Assembly (NCBI GenBank): GCA_003615045.1
Contig: ML014167.1
Coordinates: forward strand, 1-64,000
From: Caulochytrium protostelioides
Taxonomy: Eukaryota; Chytridiomycota; Caulochytriomycetes; Caulochytriales; Caulochytriaceae
Reading direction: 5' to 3'
Length of the DNA stretch: 64,000 bases
The position numbers and the translations under genes were made by a program. The first letter of the stretch is position 1; every line of letters starts with the position of its first letter. Positions 39,469 through 50,851 of this stretch are shown here, one piece after another. The notes below the pieces were generated by a model. The model saw nothing but the letters and a program-made list of their open reading frames with translations, was not told the DNA's origin and did not search any database.

Positions 39469-42400
39469 ATGGCCACGTTCAGCGGCAAGTCGGCCGCGCA
39501 GATGAACCCAGCCGCGCTCATGTCGAGCGCGCGCTCGTTCATGACGACGCCGCGCCACGCCCACGCCGTCGCCGTCGCGCTCGCCGATCGCATCGCCCAG
39601 ATCCTCGAGTACTACCAGGAGCAGGCCACCCTGCTCGACCCGTACCTGCCCGAGCTGACGGCGCTCCTCACGACACCGCTGCTCGACCACGCGTATGCCG
39701 TACTCGAAGGCCGTGATGCTGCGGGCGCGTCAGCGCGCGGCGACACCGGCGGCGGCGAGCAGGCTGCCAAGAAGCCGAAGCGCGCGGCGACCTCGCGGTT
39801 CATCCCGCTTGAGCGCGCGCGGCTCATTTTCGACGCGGTCTACTGCTTGATCAAAGTCCGCGGCTACAAGACGATCGTCCGGTTCCTCTCACACGAGCCG
39901 CACGACCTCGAGCCACTATTTGCCTATCTGCAGACGCCCGGCATGTCCTGGCGCGGCGCGTACACGCTGTATCTGTGGCTGTCCATTGTGGCGCTGACGC
40001 CGTTCGATCTGCACTTGATCGACAGCCGCCGGTATGCGCCGCAGTCGCTGTCCGAAGCGTTGATCTCCAGCGCCGAGGCCGCGCTGGCCCGGCCCTCCAC
40101 CGAATCTGCGGGTGCCGCCGTCTTTCTCGGCCGGCTGCTCACGCGCCGCGATATCGGCGAGGAGGCTGACCGCTACTTGCAGCGCACGGTCGCGCTGCTG
40201 CTCACCATGGACCTCGAGATGGACAGCCACCATGCGCAGGCGCGGCTGTGGTCACTTTGCCATATCTATCACCACGGTCCGCGCGCGTGGCTCCTCCGCC
40301 AGAACCCCGTCGTCCTCGCGCTGCTCCCATTGCTCGACCGCGTGAAGTCCGTAGCGATCCTACGCAAACTCATTCTGAAGCTCATGACCCGCGTCGCACT
40401 TGCCGCCCTGCCGCCTCGCGTCGCCGCGTGGCGATACCACCGCGGCCAGCGGTCCCTGAATGTCGGCCCGCGTCCTGCCACGACCGCCGCTGCGGTCGCC
40501 GCCACGACGCCGGCGCTGACGCCGACGGTGACCGAGGAAGAAGCGGAGTTTACCAACTCGGCGATCCCGGACTACTTGGAGGACATGCTGGGCTCCCTGC
40601 TGATGGGCCTCGAGGACGAAGCAACGATTGTGCGGTGGACGTGTGCGAAGGGGATCGGCCATCTGTGCAACCGGCTCGAGCTTGCGATGGCCAACGACGC
40701 CATCGACGCCATCGTCGCTCTGCTCGGCGCGAGCGGCGACACCGACGCCGCCGCGATCGCCGAGGTCAACCGGACGCAGCGGTTCGGCTCCGAGACCGCG
40801 TGGCACGGCGCATGCTTGGCGCTCGCCGAGCTGGGACGCCGCGGGCTCCTGCTTCCGGCCCGGCTCCCGACGCTGCGGCCGCTGATCCTGCGCGCGTTCC
40901 GCATGGACCTCCGCCGCGGGACGCGAATCGTCGGCGCGCAGGTCCGCGATGCCGCGAGTTACGTCGTCTGGGCCTTCGCGCGCGCCTTTGCCCCGGACGT
41001 GCTCGCGCCCTTCCTGCTCGGCGACGTTGTCGCGCAGCTCGCCGTGACCTCCCTGCTCGATCGAGACGTCGGCATCCGCCGTGCTGCGTCTGCCGCGTTT
41101 CAGGAAAACACAGGCCGCCAGGGCCAGATCCCGCACGGCATCGAGATCATGACGCTCGCCGACTTCTTCGCTGTCGGTAACCGCCGCAACTGCTATCTCC
41201 ATATCGTGCCGCAGGTCGTTCGGTTCGCGCCTTACTACGACGCGTTCGTGAACGATGTGCTCCACGTGCGGCTCGTGCACTGGGACCCCGCCATTCGCGA
41301 CCTCGGTGCGCAGTGCCTCGCGCGCATCGTGACCCAGCTGCCCAACCCCGCGTTGACGACGCAGCTGTTCGCGCTGCTGCTGCGCCGCCTGCGGCCCTCC
41401 GGCGGAATGCGGAGTTTTAATACCGAGGCTGAGGCCGTTCACGGCGCCCTGCTTGCGCTCGGCAACGTGGCCGCCCGCGTTCCCGTCGCCACGCTTTTTG
41501 CCGACCTTCCCCACGAGGCGAGCCGCCGCACGATGGAGGCGTGTGTCGACGTGATCGCCACCGAGTTTGTCGCATGGACCCGCGTCTACCATGGCCATCC
41601 GCTGCTGATCGCCGCCTACGCCGCCATGAGCCAACTCGCTGCAGCCGGCTGGCCCCTGCCGGCAGACGCGTCGTGGCTCGACGCCGTGCATCTCGGGCTC
41701 GACGTGGCCGAAGCCGACGTGCAGGCCGCGGCGGCCCAGACCTTCGGGCAGCTCGCGCGGCACGGCGATCCCGCGCGGATGGCGGCGGCTGTCGACGCGA
41801 TTCTGCGCCACGTGAGCGACGACGCTGATCGGGACGTGGGCGTGAGCCTCCAGCGCCGGAAGGGCCTCATGATGGCGCTGGCCTGCTTGCCGGCGCCGGC
41901 CATCGCTGCGCACGCCGCGCCGCTCTTCAACGCCCTCGTGGTCCTCGCGCTGCCCAAGACCACGCCGATGCCGCTGGCGTCGCTGCCTGCTCTTGAAACG
42001 CCTGCGGCGCCGGTGACCTTTTGTGCGCCGAACGACCGCGATATGTCGCTGCGACAGCTCGCGATCCAGAGTCTCGACCAGCTGATCCAGACGTTGCTCC
42101 GCGAGACGACGGCGACATCGGCTGGCGGCGACGACGCGTCGTCGTCGTCATCAACGCCTCCGCCGCACACCACCGCGGTCGCGTTCGCGACGGAAACGTA
42201 TGACGCTGTACTCGCCATGTTGCTACTGAACATGGAGGACTACACCATTGACTCGCGGGGAGACATCGGCTCGATACTCCGCGAAGCCGCCATGACGCTC
42301 GCGCTGGCGTGGGTCGACTGGGCGGCGCAGCACGACGCAGTGGCCAATCGTGCCAGCAGCACAGCCGTTGCGCCCGTCCTCACGACGGCCCGGATGACGG

Positions 42401-43842
42401 CGCTCGTCGGCGCACTTCTGCAGCACGGCTTCGAGAAGATTAACCGGACACGCGGTCGCGCCGCCCACGTGCTGCTCACGTTGCTGCTGCGCCACCCACC
42501 GCTGCCCATCCCCTTCCTCGACCGCTTGCTACACGCCTACCGTCCCGGCATAACGCCTGTGACCGCGTCCCTCGCATCAGGGCCGGCCTCGGCGTCCGCG
42601 GGCCAAGCACCGCCGGATCCTTCGCATTCCGACGGCGACGACGACGGCGACGACGACGACGAAGCGGAAGCTTCGGACGAGGGTGGCGTGGTTCGAGAGC
42701 ATTCAGCCGACGCGGTAGCGACGAAAACGAGCGCGCGCGGCAAAGCGGCTGGCAAAACGTCCGGCCAAGCGCCGAGGAAGGCGCCCGGGAGTGTGACGGC
42801 GACGCCGCATACGTGGACGAACGACACGCAAGCCTTCTTTGGCCGGCTGCTCCCGCTGCTCGCCCTGCCGCCGTACCAATACCGGCTTTTCCTCGGGCTG
42901 ACGGCATGTCTCGGCTCCAAGAGCGAATCGATGCAAACCGATCTCGCCACGGCCCTCGCAGACCACCTGGCGCGCCTGCCCGCCGAGGTCATTGGAGGTC
43001 CGGACGCCGTCAAGGCCATCGACGAGCCGGCGTCATCAACCCCCACGCCGGCGGATGAGGACAGCGCCACTGCGGCCACAGCACGTGGTCGCCCCACGGC
43101 ACCGCCGGCCGTCCGCACGGCGTTGCCGCCGGTGCCGTCACCGGAGACGGGCTCCGAGGCGGGACCGGATACGGAGCCGCTGAGCTTGCTCCGGATGCTG
43201 GTGCTCGGATGCCGCGTCTTGGACGACTGCCGCGGTCTCGACCGCTTCACGGTGCCGGTGCTGGACGTCATGGCTCTCGTGCTCAGCACCCTCGTCGCGC
43301 GCGACGTAGCGGTCGCCGAGCCCGAGGGCGAGGGGGATGCTGCGGCGACCACGGCGACAGCGACGGCGATCACAGACGCGGCCGGCTTGGCCCCGGCGCT
43401 GGCCACGCTGTACGACCACGTCCGGCGGGAGACGATGCGGTCGCGGGCGATGGACAAGCTGCAAGCTGGGATGCGGCTCGTGGTCCTGTTTCTTGCCGTC
43501 GGCGCCGCCCGGCTCCGGTGGCGCCGCCGCGCTCTTGCCCAGCTCGTCATGTGGCTCGGCCATCCATTCCCGGTGATGCGGCGCCAGGCTGCCGAGGCGC
43601 TCTACATGGCCCTGCTCACGGTCCCGCTCGATCCGGGTCCCGCTCCCGAAGCCTCCGCTGCGTCGCCGCCGCCGCCCGTGGGCGACGCGTATCTGGCGTC
43701 GTTGCCGGGCCGCGACCACGCGCAGACGCTGTGTCTGGACATCGACTGGTCGCGTTCGCTTGATGATGCCAAGGTGGCGCGCCAGCGCGTCGCCACCTGC
43801 CTTGGCGTCCAGCTGCCCGCCGCCGCCCAAGTCGCCGTGTGA
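39469..43842 (+). CDS. TBCD: Tubulin-folding cofactor D
   Basis: A 1457-residue HEAT-repeat protein of the TBCD/Cin1/Alp1 family. Cofactor D binds beta-tubulin and, with cofactors C and E, assembles and recycles alpha/beta-tubulin dimers. The N-terminal region has the family stretch RLIFDAVYCLIKVRGYKTIVRFLSHEP and, after it, SWRGAYTLYLWLSIVALTPFDL. Later HEAT regions include SWxCAKG-like IVRWTCAKGIGHLCNRLE and a C-terminal part with RLVVLFLAVGAARLRWRRRAL. It is longer than the ~1190-residue animal protein because of Asp/Glu/Thr/Pro-rich inserts at about residues 880-910, 1030-1110 and 1185-1225. The ATG at 39469 opens the frame. It is convergent with the PKA gene. Confidence 0.93.
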   Translation: MATFSGKSAAQMNPAALMSSARSFMTTPRHAHAVAVALADRIAQILEYYQEQATLLDPYLPELTALLTTPLLDHAYAVLEGRDAAGASARGDTGGGEQAAKKPKRAATSRFIPLERARLIFDAVYCLIKVRGYKTIVRFLSHEPHDLEPLFAYLQTPGMSWRGAYTLYLWLSIVALTPFDLHLIDSRRYAPQSLSEALISSAEAALARPSTESAGAAVFLGRLLTRRDIGEEADRYLQRTVALLLTMDLEMDSHHAQARLWSLCHIYHHGPRAWLLRQNPVVLALLPLLDRVKSVAILRKLILKLMTRVALAALPPRVAAWRYHRGQRSLNVGPRPATTAAAVAATTPALTPTVTEEEAEFTNSAIPDYLEDMLGSLLMGLEDEATIVRWTCAKGIGHLCNRLELAMANDAIDAIVALLGASGDTDAAAIAEVNRTQRFGSETAWHGACLALAELGRRGLLLPARLPTLRPLILRAFRMDLRRGTRIVGAQVRDAASYVVWAFARAFAPDVLAPFLLGDVVAQLAVTSLLDRDVGIRRAASAAFQENTGRQGQIPHGIEIMTLADFFAVGNRRNCYLHIVPQVVRFAPYYDAFVNDVLHVRLVHWDPAIRDLGAQCLARIVTQLPNPALTTQLFALLLRRLRPSGGMRSFNTEAEAVHGALLALGNVAARVPVATLFADLPHEASRRTMEACVDVIATEFVAWTRVYHGHPLLIAAYAAMSQLAAAGWPLPADASWLDAVHLGLDVAEADVQAAAAQTFGQLARHGDPARMAAAVDAILRHVSDDADRDVGVSLQRRKGLMMALACLPAPAIAAHAAPLFNALVVLALPKTTPMPLASLPALETPAAPVTFCAPNDRDMSLRQLAIQSLDQLIQTLLRETTATSAGGDDASSSSSTPPPHTTAVAFATETYDAVLAMLLLNMEDYTIDSRGDIGSILREAAMTLALAWVDWAAQHDAVANRASSTAVAPVLTTARMTALVGALLQHGFEKINRTRGRAAHVLLTLLLRHPPLPIPFLDRLLHAYRPGITPVTASLASGPASASAGQAPPDPSHSDGDDDGDDDDEAEASDEGGVVREHSADAVATKTSARGKAAGKTSGQAPRKAPGSVTATPHTWTNDTQAFFGRLLPLLALPPYQYRLFLGLTACLGSKSESMQTDLATALADHLARLPAEVIGGPDAVKAIDEPASSTPTPADEDSATAATARGRPTAPPAVRTALPPVPSPETGSEAGPDTEPLSLLRMLVLGCRVLDDCRGLDRFTVPVLDVMALVLSTLVARDVAVAEPEGEGDAAATTATATAITDAAGLAPALATLYDHVRRETMRSRAMDKLQAGMRLVVLFLAVGAARLRWRRRALAQLVMWLGHPFPVMRRQAAEALYMALLTVPLDPGPAPEASAASPPPPVGDAYLASLPGRDHAQTLCLDIDWSRSLDDAKVARQRVATCLGVQLPAAAQVAV

Positions 43843-44380
43843 ATGGTGGACCCCGCCGTTCGCTCGCAGGTCGTCGCTCGGGCTTGCGTTCGTCGCCCAC
43901 TCCCATGGAGCGTTCAGCGGTTTATTATTATTATTATTTATTACGAGCTCGCACGCCGCGCTTGCGGCACGGATCGGTGAAGCGGTCGGCATCGAGCACC
44001 ACGAGTTGGCTAGCGATGATGCCGCCCTTGCCCATGACGATCGTTGGCTGCAACGAGCAGAAAGCATGCAATCACTCGCAACACCATCCTCATCATTAAT
44101 ATCATCGTTTGTGTACATTACGAGACAAGAGGCAAAGAGCGGTCCACGACGTAGAGGAGGGCCACGCTCGACGTCAGCGTCGCGGCCGCATCCGCACACG
44201 AGCGAGCAAAAGCGAACCAGAAGAGGAAGAAAAGGAAGGCGCTGTCGCGTCCGGTCGAAGTGATGGGAGAGGGCGCCGGTGCAGACTGGACGAAACAGAA
44301 AAAAAAGGAAAGGCAAGCGAAAGAACGAAAAAAAGGGGAGTGTCGAGACAACAAAAAGCAAGCAAAAGGAAAGGGGATGA
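43843..44380. other. Convergent intergenic region TBCD / PKA
   Basis: About 540 bases shared by two 3' ends. A TTATTATTATTATTTATT stretch at about 43921 could serve as a 3' processing signal. An A/G-rich stretch at 44210-44370 gives the minus-strand 3' UTR of the kinase gene a pyrimidine-rich sequence. Confidence 0.5.
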
Positions 44381-45616
44381 TCAGAAATTCTCAAATTCCT
44401 TGGCATATATATCCGGGTCGTTGGCGTGATTTTCATAGGGCTCCCAGTCTTCCGGATACAGGTCGAAGTGGCGCGTGTCGGCCATGCCAGCGAGCTCTGG
44501 CACATAGGGCGCCGTGATGGCGCCCGACAGGAGGGTCTCCCAATTAACGCCGTAGAAAAAGCGGTGGTTCTTGATGTCGAGACTGCCGTGGGCCAGGTTA
44601 CCGTAACGCTTGGTGAGGTCGGGCGTGAGCAGACGCTTGACGAGGTCCTTAGCCCACGGATCGAAGTGGGCCGGGAAGCGAAGTTTGCACGCCAGGATCT
44701 TCTCGTAGAGTTTGAAGGGTTCGTCGTCAAAAAAGGGCGGGTGCCCAGCGATCATTTCATAGAGCAGGATGCCGAGCGCCCACCAGTCGACGGCGCGGCC
44801 GTAGCCCTTGCTCTGGATGATCTCAGGGGCCAGGTAGTCCGGCGTCCCGCAGAGCGTCCAAGTGATGTCGGTCACGACCTTGGCAAATCCAAAGTCTGTG
44901 ATGCGGATATTCCCGCGCTCGTCGAGTAGCAGGTTTTCCGGCTTCAGGTCGCGGTAGATGATGTCCTTGCTGTGCAGGTACTCGAACGCGAGCACGACCT
45001 GCGCCGTGTAGAACCGCGCGATGTGTGTCGGAAAGCGTGTGCACTTGCGCAAGTACGAGAACAGCTCGCCACCGCGGACGAAGTCCATCACCAGGTAGAT
45101 GTGCGCCGGGTCCTGGAAGCTGGCGCGGCAGCTCACCAGGTACGGATGCTCGATGGCTTCCAGGATGTGCTTCTCGTTGATCGTGTGCTCGACTTGGCGG
45201 AGCCGGATCAGCTCGCTTTTCCTGAGCACCTTGAGCGCATAGTACGTTTGCGTCGTCTTTTCCTGGACGAGATGCACACGACCGAACGAGCCCGTGCCCA
45301 GCGTGCGAATGATCGCGTACGCACTCAGCCGCTTCGGCGGCGACGGCCGCGGGCCCTTGTGCGGCGGTACGGGCGTCGGGCCCGTCGCGGGCGGGGGGAC
45401 GCTGTGCTGCACGGCCGCGGCAGGCGCAGGCGCAGGCGCAGGCGCATGCCCATGGCTGTGACTGCTCACGGCGGCCGCGGCGGCTTGCGAGCCCGCGTTC
45501 GGCGGCAGCGCGCTCGGCGGCAGCGCCGCGTGATCTGGGGGCACCTGCGCCGGGATATGGTGCGTATGTGGTGGCGACGCGTACGCATGCGGATCCGCAG
45601 GCGAGTGGCGCGTGGC

Positions 45617-45648
<32 letters not shown>

Positions 45649-45880
45649 CCGTCGCCGCGCTGGAGGGGCCGCTCAGCGTGGTCTTGGCCGGCGACGAAGC
45701 CGACGGCACGGCGGCGCCCGGTCCGGAGCCGGTGCCGGTGCCGGTGCCGGTGCCGGTGCCGGGCGAAAGGCGCGACGCGCTGCTCGAAGTGGCGGCGCTG
45801 GTCGCCGGCGACGACGCGCCCACGGGGGCGGCCGATCTCGCGGCCGTCCCGTCCGCCGCGGCCGGCGCGTGATGGGCCAT
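44381..45880 (-). CDS. cAMP-dependent protein kinase catalytic subunit
   Basis: A 499-residue AGC kinase of the PKA-C type. The kinase domain starts near residue 186: GTGSFGRV glycine loop, YALKVL with the ATP-binding Lys, YRDLKPEN catalytic loop, DFGFAK magnesium loop, and WTLCGTPDYLAPE activation loop with the phosphorylatable Thr. The AGC tail ends at the very C-terminus with FENF, matching the PKA FxxF hydrophobic motif. Residues 1-180 are Ala/Pro/Ser/His-rich low complexity, encoded partly by simple repeats (for example Gly-Thr from ggtgcc units and AHAPAPAPAPA). The open frame extends to a GTG at 46039, but the ATG at 45880 is the only ATG before the kinase domain in this leader. Fungal PKA-C proteins often have such extended N-termini. 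It acts in cytosolic cAMP signalling. Confidence 0.94.
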
Positions 45881-46906
45881 TGGGAGCGGAGGCGGAGACG
45901 GCGGCGGTGACACCGGTGGCGGTGCGGGGCCGTGCGGGAGCGCGAAACAGGCAGAGGGACGGACGCCAGTCCACGCGTCGTTGTCGTCGTGTCGGGAGTC
46001 AAGCGCGTCGGGCCGCGCGAAACCCCGGTAAGCAGGCACGATCGGAAGAAATCGCCGGCCTGACTGCAGCAGGGCACAGCGGATCCGATCCTAATGGAGC
46101 CCGGAGCGAGCGTGACGAGCAGCAGAGGGGAGCAAGCGCTCAAAAAAAACAGAGAGGACGAGAGAATCGAACCGGCGCTGAAAAAGAAGGCGTCGGACGA
46201 ATGCGGGCCAGGTCGCAGACCGGTGATGTCAGTGCGTGGAAGAAATCGGGGAAGAGAAGCAGGAAGCGAGGCGTGCGGAAGCGGGAGGGCGCAGGAGAAG
46301 CAAGACCAAGAAACAGGAAGAGAGAGGGAAGAGGGAGGCAGGCCAACCGACACGACCGCGCCGTGACCTTGACCTGGCGAGATACACGGCGATGCGATAC
46401 GACGTGACGCGGAAGCAGGGGCGGCACAGAACGGGACGGCACGGGCACCAGGAACCGGCAGGGCGACGACGATCGTCGCGGCAGTGGCGATCTGATGCAA
46501 ACACGGTGTTGATGCGTGATGAGGCGTCACGTCACGTTGCGATCTGCTCCGATCCTATCCCAATGCCGCTCTCCCGAATAAGGGTGGCCGTCGCGTGGCG
46601 ACGTCGCGTCGCTGCCGTGTCAATACGCGTATGCGATGGGCAGGAGCCACGAGGCGGAAGCGCGGAACACGCTGCTCAGGAGACGCGGGACCCGATGCAG
46701 ACGATGAGCCAGTGTCCCCGGCTGTCGAACAATGGCCGACACTCAGCCAGAGACGCGGACGCCTGAACAGCGGATGCTCGCTGCACAAAAAACAAGTCGA
46801 AAGCGCGGGGCCGAGGGCACGCGAGGCACGAGAGGTCATCAACTTTCGAGGCGTCCGATGCGACAAGGGCGTGGGTGGGCGAAGGCACAGCGCGTGCGGC
46901 CCAGGT

Positions 46907-46933
46907 ATGTGTGTGTGTATGTGTGTGTGTGTG
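46907..46933. repeat. TG dinucleotide repeat
   Basis: About 13 nearly perfect TG units, interrupted once by tatg. Confidence 0.8.
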
Positions 46934-47066
46934 ATAGACGTATGGCGCTCCTCAGACGACCTGGAGGGGTCGATCCGACCTCCCACCGAGGCCCAGACGT
47001 CGCACACAGCGGGTGCCAGAACCGGCTCAGATGACGCGCGTTGGTCAGGGAAGCGCAAGGATCAAC

Positions 47067-47100
47067 GCGAGGCGAGGCGAGGCGAGGCGAGGCGAGGCGA
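47067..47100. repeat. GGCGA pentanucleotide repeat
   Basis: Six to seven tandem ggcga units followed by degenerate copies. Confidence 0.8.
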
Positions 47101-47282
47101 TGCAAGGCGAGGCGGCGCTCGCGTCCGCCACGCGCGGCTCGGGGCAGCAACACGCAAGAGACGCAAGAGCACCACGACGCCAGCGAGGCGCGCTGGGTGA
47201 CAACCCCCGGCGGCCCGGATCGGCTGCGAGCGCGCGCGGGGAAGACGGGGAAGCGAGGGCCGAAGCGGCGCGGCGGCGACGG

Positions 47283-47314
<32 letters not shown>

Positions 47315-47559
47315 GCGGCGGCAGCGGCAGCGGCGGCAGCGGCGGCAGCGAGCCGAAGCGAGCCAAACGCGGCCAGCGATGGCGATGCGGACAGCGTCTC
47401 AGGATCTCCGTCTCCGCGCGGTGAGCCAGCCAGAGGGGCGGGAAGCGCGTGCGCGTCCGATGGCTCGATGGCAGGCCTTGCTCATGCACGGGTGGCCACG
47501 TGCCTTTGCCGCGCCCACAAAACGCCTGAAACGGACGCACGTCGCTTCCCACCAGTGGA

Positions 47560-48158
47560 AAACGGATCGGCCCCGTGTCAGATCGTCCGTTGTATTTCTT
47601 TCGTATTTCCGTCAGGACCACGTGCGGCTGGGCATACACATGCGAACCGGGTTGACCTGCGTCGGTTCAATCGGGGGAGCACCCCCGGGACGCGCAAGAG
47701 ATTGACACGGCCGTCGGGTCCCGGGTTTGCACCTTGGTCAGGATCTCATTCGTCTCGGCAAGCATCTGGGTCGTCCGGAACTTGTCGACCAGGATGGTGC
47801 CGAACCGCTGGGCGCACGCCTGGTACGCGCGAGATGTCGAGACGGCGATCTCGCCCTTGCCCCCAGAGGCAAGCTTGGCCGCGCCATAGGCGACCACCAC
47901 GGGATACTTCTCCGTGGCGGCCGTGGCGATGCGGTTCAAGAACTGGGCCAACACGCGCTGCTTGCCACTGTACAGCCGCAAGCGCTGGGGTGCCCAGCAT
48001 GGCTTTAGGTACTCGGCCCACAGCGGCTTCGAGATGTCCAGCCACACCGTTAGGAAGACATGGTGCACCGCCAGCGTCGCTCTCTCGGAGCTAACCCCCG
48101 ACAGCGGCTGCTGCAGCTCGTGCTGCCATGTTTTTGTTTGCTGATTGGCTATCCGCAT
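47560..48158 (-). pseudogene. Fanzor/TnpB-like remnant 3
   Basis: On the minus strand an open stretch of 163 codons reads KPLWAEYLKPCWAPQRLRLYSGKQ, then VVVAYGAAKLASGGKGEIAV, then ILVDKFRTTQMLAETNEILTKV. This fits the region of TnpB/Fanzor proteins around the RuvC-II motif (YGAA-type strand, then a FRTS-type segment before the zinc ribbon). A stop interrupts it near 47667. Beyond it, 47570-47660 reads VYAQPHVVL, whose DNA matches remnant 2 at 38857-38910. The zinc ribbon, RuvC-III end and post-stop hairpin are missing. Together with remnants 1 and 2 this covers much of the C-terminal half of one protein family. No ATG with a full N-terminal domain is visible. Confidence 0.68.
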
Positions 48159-49591
48159 GGCATTGCTGCCTGATCAGCTTCCAGCTGTCGACATAGCTGT
48201 CGGACTGAATCATGATCAAAAATATGCTGGTCCTGCCCGAGTCGTCCTGATGATGCAGTCTATACTGACTTGCATTATCATTCTGATGATGCAATGATCC
48301 AGTGCTCAGCCAAGCTGTCTTTGGAGAGGCTATGGTCATGGGGCCAGCCGCCTTGACAGGCGTGTCGCCCTCGTGCCATCAAGGGCGAAGGTGATGTCCG
48401 CCGCCCTCGCAAGAATTCGTCCCAACACCTGAGACGATGCGATCCGCTCGCTGTGCCAGTATGAAACTGAGATGTTATTCGTCCCGCCAATCAAAGATTG
48501 TTTTGGCAATCAGGACTCGCATTCGCGCATTCGGTATATCATCATGGGCCGCTCGAGTCTGAGCGGAATACCGGCGTTCAGCCGCATCATGTCATTAGGT
48601 AGACCATGTTTATCCGAAGAAATGTCGTCAGCCGTCGGCGCTCCATGCCTAGGCACTTGATGTCGGTGAAACCCCGACGGAAGTAGCCAAAGCATGTGGC
48701 TATCAGCTATCGAATATCTATCGACGCACGAGACCGGGCAGGGCCGGCCGCCATCCCCGTAACAGCTTGCCCAGGGGTGGGTGGCGTCTTTGCCCTGGAA
48801 GGCGCAACGAATCCCCATCGGCGACATCCTTTTCGCAAGATGCAGGCGGCGCAAGTGGCCCTGATCTATCTGCAGCCTATGGCCTATCTGCAGCCTGTCG
48901 ATGAAGAACCGCACCACGACTGTGACTCGGTAAGAAGATCGAGTTCCCTTCTTGGGTCCGACCGGGCAACCTCGATCGATAATAATTATGGATAACAATG
49001 GCTCATTCTCTGGAACAGACGACTTTGGAGCCCCGTCTATATAAAGAATCGGCAGAAAAAAAACGCCACCAGGATTTCAGTGTACTGACGATCTCCTCGA
49101 TCGAAATGGCGGAGCTCAATAATTGGCGTAACTTCTGTTTTTGCCCCGTCTGGGCACCCGTTGGGACCATTCGGCACGGGGGGCGGGGAGGTCGGGCTTT
49201 TCGCCATTTCACGTAAAGACATCAAGATATGTTGAGCAAGATTCATGCTCAAACATATATAAGCAGCGAAGAGGTATTGGAGTCGGCATAAGCACGATAG
49301 GTACCCTGATGCTTGCTACATCCTCGGCTCTGTTGGCATGCTGGTGGCGACTCGTAGGTGCAGACGGCTCATGGCATGCGTACAGGGCATTCGCTGAATG
49401 ACTGCTGACCGTACAGTTCTCATCCTCACCGTCCTTTTGCACCTGACATTCATGCCTGCGCATACCGGCATTGTCGCTCCCACTTGACATTGGTTCTTCA
49501 TTTACATTGGTTCTTTTACCACATCGTTTCTTGCTTTCGTACAAAGCGCATAGATCCCGATCGCAACTTCTATCCGACGTCATCTTGAGCC
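48159..49591. other. Lower-GC intergenic region
   Basis: About 1.4 kb that is visibly less GC-rich than most of the window. TATA-like strings occur at 49036-49044 (tatataaag) and 49252-49262 (acatatataag). Short open frames on both strands (for example 48510-48998 minus) start at non-ATG codons and have no recognisable content. This probably includes the promoter of the secreted gene at 49592. Confidence 0.45.
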
Positions 49592-50851
49592 ATGCCACGT
49601 GGTCGTCTAACCGCATCCTGGAAATGGATCGTTCCAGTTCTCATGGTCGTGCTCACGCTTGATCAGGCATGGGCACGCGCCTGGAAAAGTGAGAAAGATT
49701 TTATGACAGATCTTGACATGCCGAGGCCTGACCATGTCGAACGGGAAATTTTCGGAACATCCCAACAATATTCTGAGAGTTACTACTGCCCCGTCACCGA
49801 CATTTGCAAAGGCAAAAACCAAGTTTTGAAAGTGAAGGTCTATATCATTGAACCGTGGCAGTTCCTCACCACGTGTGTATGTGACGGTAAAGTGGAGAAG
49901 AACTTCGACCTCGTGTCGCACTTGCAGTCTGTACCTCGTTATCTTTTGTCGAGTGTAACAGCCTTTCGCATCAATGATGTCATGGACAAAAAAGAATCGC
50001 CGAAAGTCAATTCGAGCAACGGTGTTGTCGACATTCATCCAGACCATGCTAAAAGCGGCACCATGTATACCGTGGGTGCTGCATTGGCCTCACTCAAAAT
50101 GGGCCGATTACCCGAGTCGAAGTTCAACACTTTCAAGGCAGCGAAAGATACGCAAGAGCAATCTTTGGACGTTGACACGTGTTATACCACAGATAACGCC
50201 AAAGACGACATAGAACGTCGATTTGCTGAGATGGCTGCTGTGTACGATCGGGTGAGACAAGACAACTGGTATGCACACGATTTAAACTTAGCGTGCTTGA
50301 TGAGACAGCTGATAGCAATGCATGCAGCCATTGGAAATGCTGACGGATTGCCACTCAAGCCTTTTTACCCTGTATTCCTGTATCCGGACTACAACAAGAA
50401 GGACACCGATAAGTTCAGAATCCGCCAGAGCCAGAATCCCGCCGAAGCCTATATGCGCATTGATAACATGCCCTGTGTTGACCGTGACTTCAGCTTCCAA
50501 TTTGGTCAACAGATTACCGCAAAGAAGGTTAAATACCAACGAGGTGAATTCAAGTATCCGTATGAGTCCGCTCCCGGCGCACCTAAGAAAAACGTGTTCT
50601 ACCCGACAAGAACACCCCCCAAGGACCAGAAAGATACTCAGCCCGTTGAGATCAAAGAGACCAAGCTGAAGGACGATGAACTAGGAATCGCTATGACATA
50701 CAACTTCCAGACGCAATATTATCCCGTGCGCGACTTTAAGGATCCGCTGGTATTTAAATTCCGTCTGAAAAAAGCAAATGATCCCAGCTTAAAAGTGATA
50801 ACTTACCCTCAAGCGGCATGTGCAGCAGGTCCTTTCCAACTGGTAGGATAG
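49592..50851 (+). CDS. Secreted cysteine-patterned protein, family member A
   Basis: A 419-residue protein of no family I recognise. It has a signal peptide (hydrophobic run IVPVLMVVLTL at 13-23, cleavage probably after residue 28 or 30). The mature part has conserved-looking cysteines: C66 and C72 (CPVTDIC), C95 and C97 (CVCD), C197 (DTC), C235 (LNLACLM), C295 (MPC) and one near the C-terminus (YPQAACAAG). The same ordered pattern occurs in the 443-residue protein at 56784-58115, so the two are paralogs. Codons use A/T at third positions far more than neighbouring genes, giving a much lower GC content. No membrane anchor or enzyme motif is seen. A secreted, disulphide-bonded, lineage-specific protein such as a host- or substrate-facing factor is a guess. 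Confidence 0.82.
   Translation: MPRGRLTASWKWIVPVLMVVLTLDQAWARAWKSEKDFMTDLDMPRPDHVEREIFGTSQQYSESYYCPVTDICKGKNQVLKVKVYIIEPWQFLTTCVCDGKVEKNFDLVSHLQSVPRYLLSSVTAFRINDVMDKKESPKVNSSNGVVDIHPDHAKSGTMYTVGAALASLKMGRLPESKFNTFKAAKDTQEQSLDVDTCYTTDNAKDDIERRFAEMAAVYDRVRQDNWYAHDLNLACLMRQLIAMHAAIGNADGLPLKPFYPVFLYPDYNKKDTDKFRIRQSQNPAEAYMRIDNMPCVDRDFSFQFGQQITAKKVKYQRGEFKYPYESAPGAPKKNVFYPTRTPPKDQKDTQPVEIKETKLKDDELGIAMTYNFQTQYYPVRDFKDPLVFKFRLKKANDPSLKVITYPQAACAAGPFQLVG

Larger units (their letters stand above)
45881..47560. other. Intergenic region upstream of the PKA gene
   Basis: About 1.7 kb rich in simple repeats: a TG run at about 46907-46933, GGCGA pentamers at 47067-47100 and a GGC-rich tract at 47270-47350. 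An ORF on either strand can be drawn through these, but none shows a domain. A B-box-like string at 46164 is not part of a foldable tRNA. Confidence 0.5.

Noticed and set aside
46155-46180. tRNA B-box-like GGTTCGATTC followed by a T run on the minus strand
   Set aside because: T-stem pairing fails at most positions and no upstream tRNA arms are present; it lies in the kinase 5' region.
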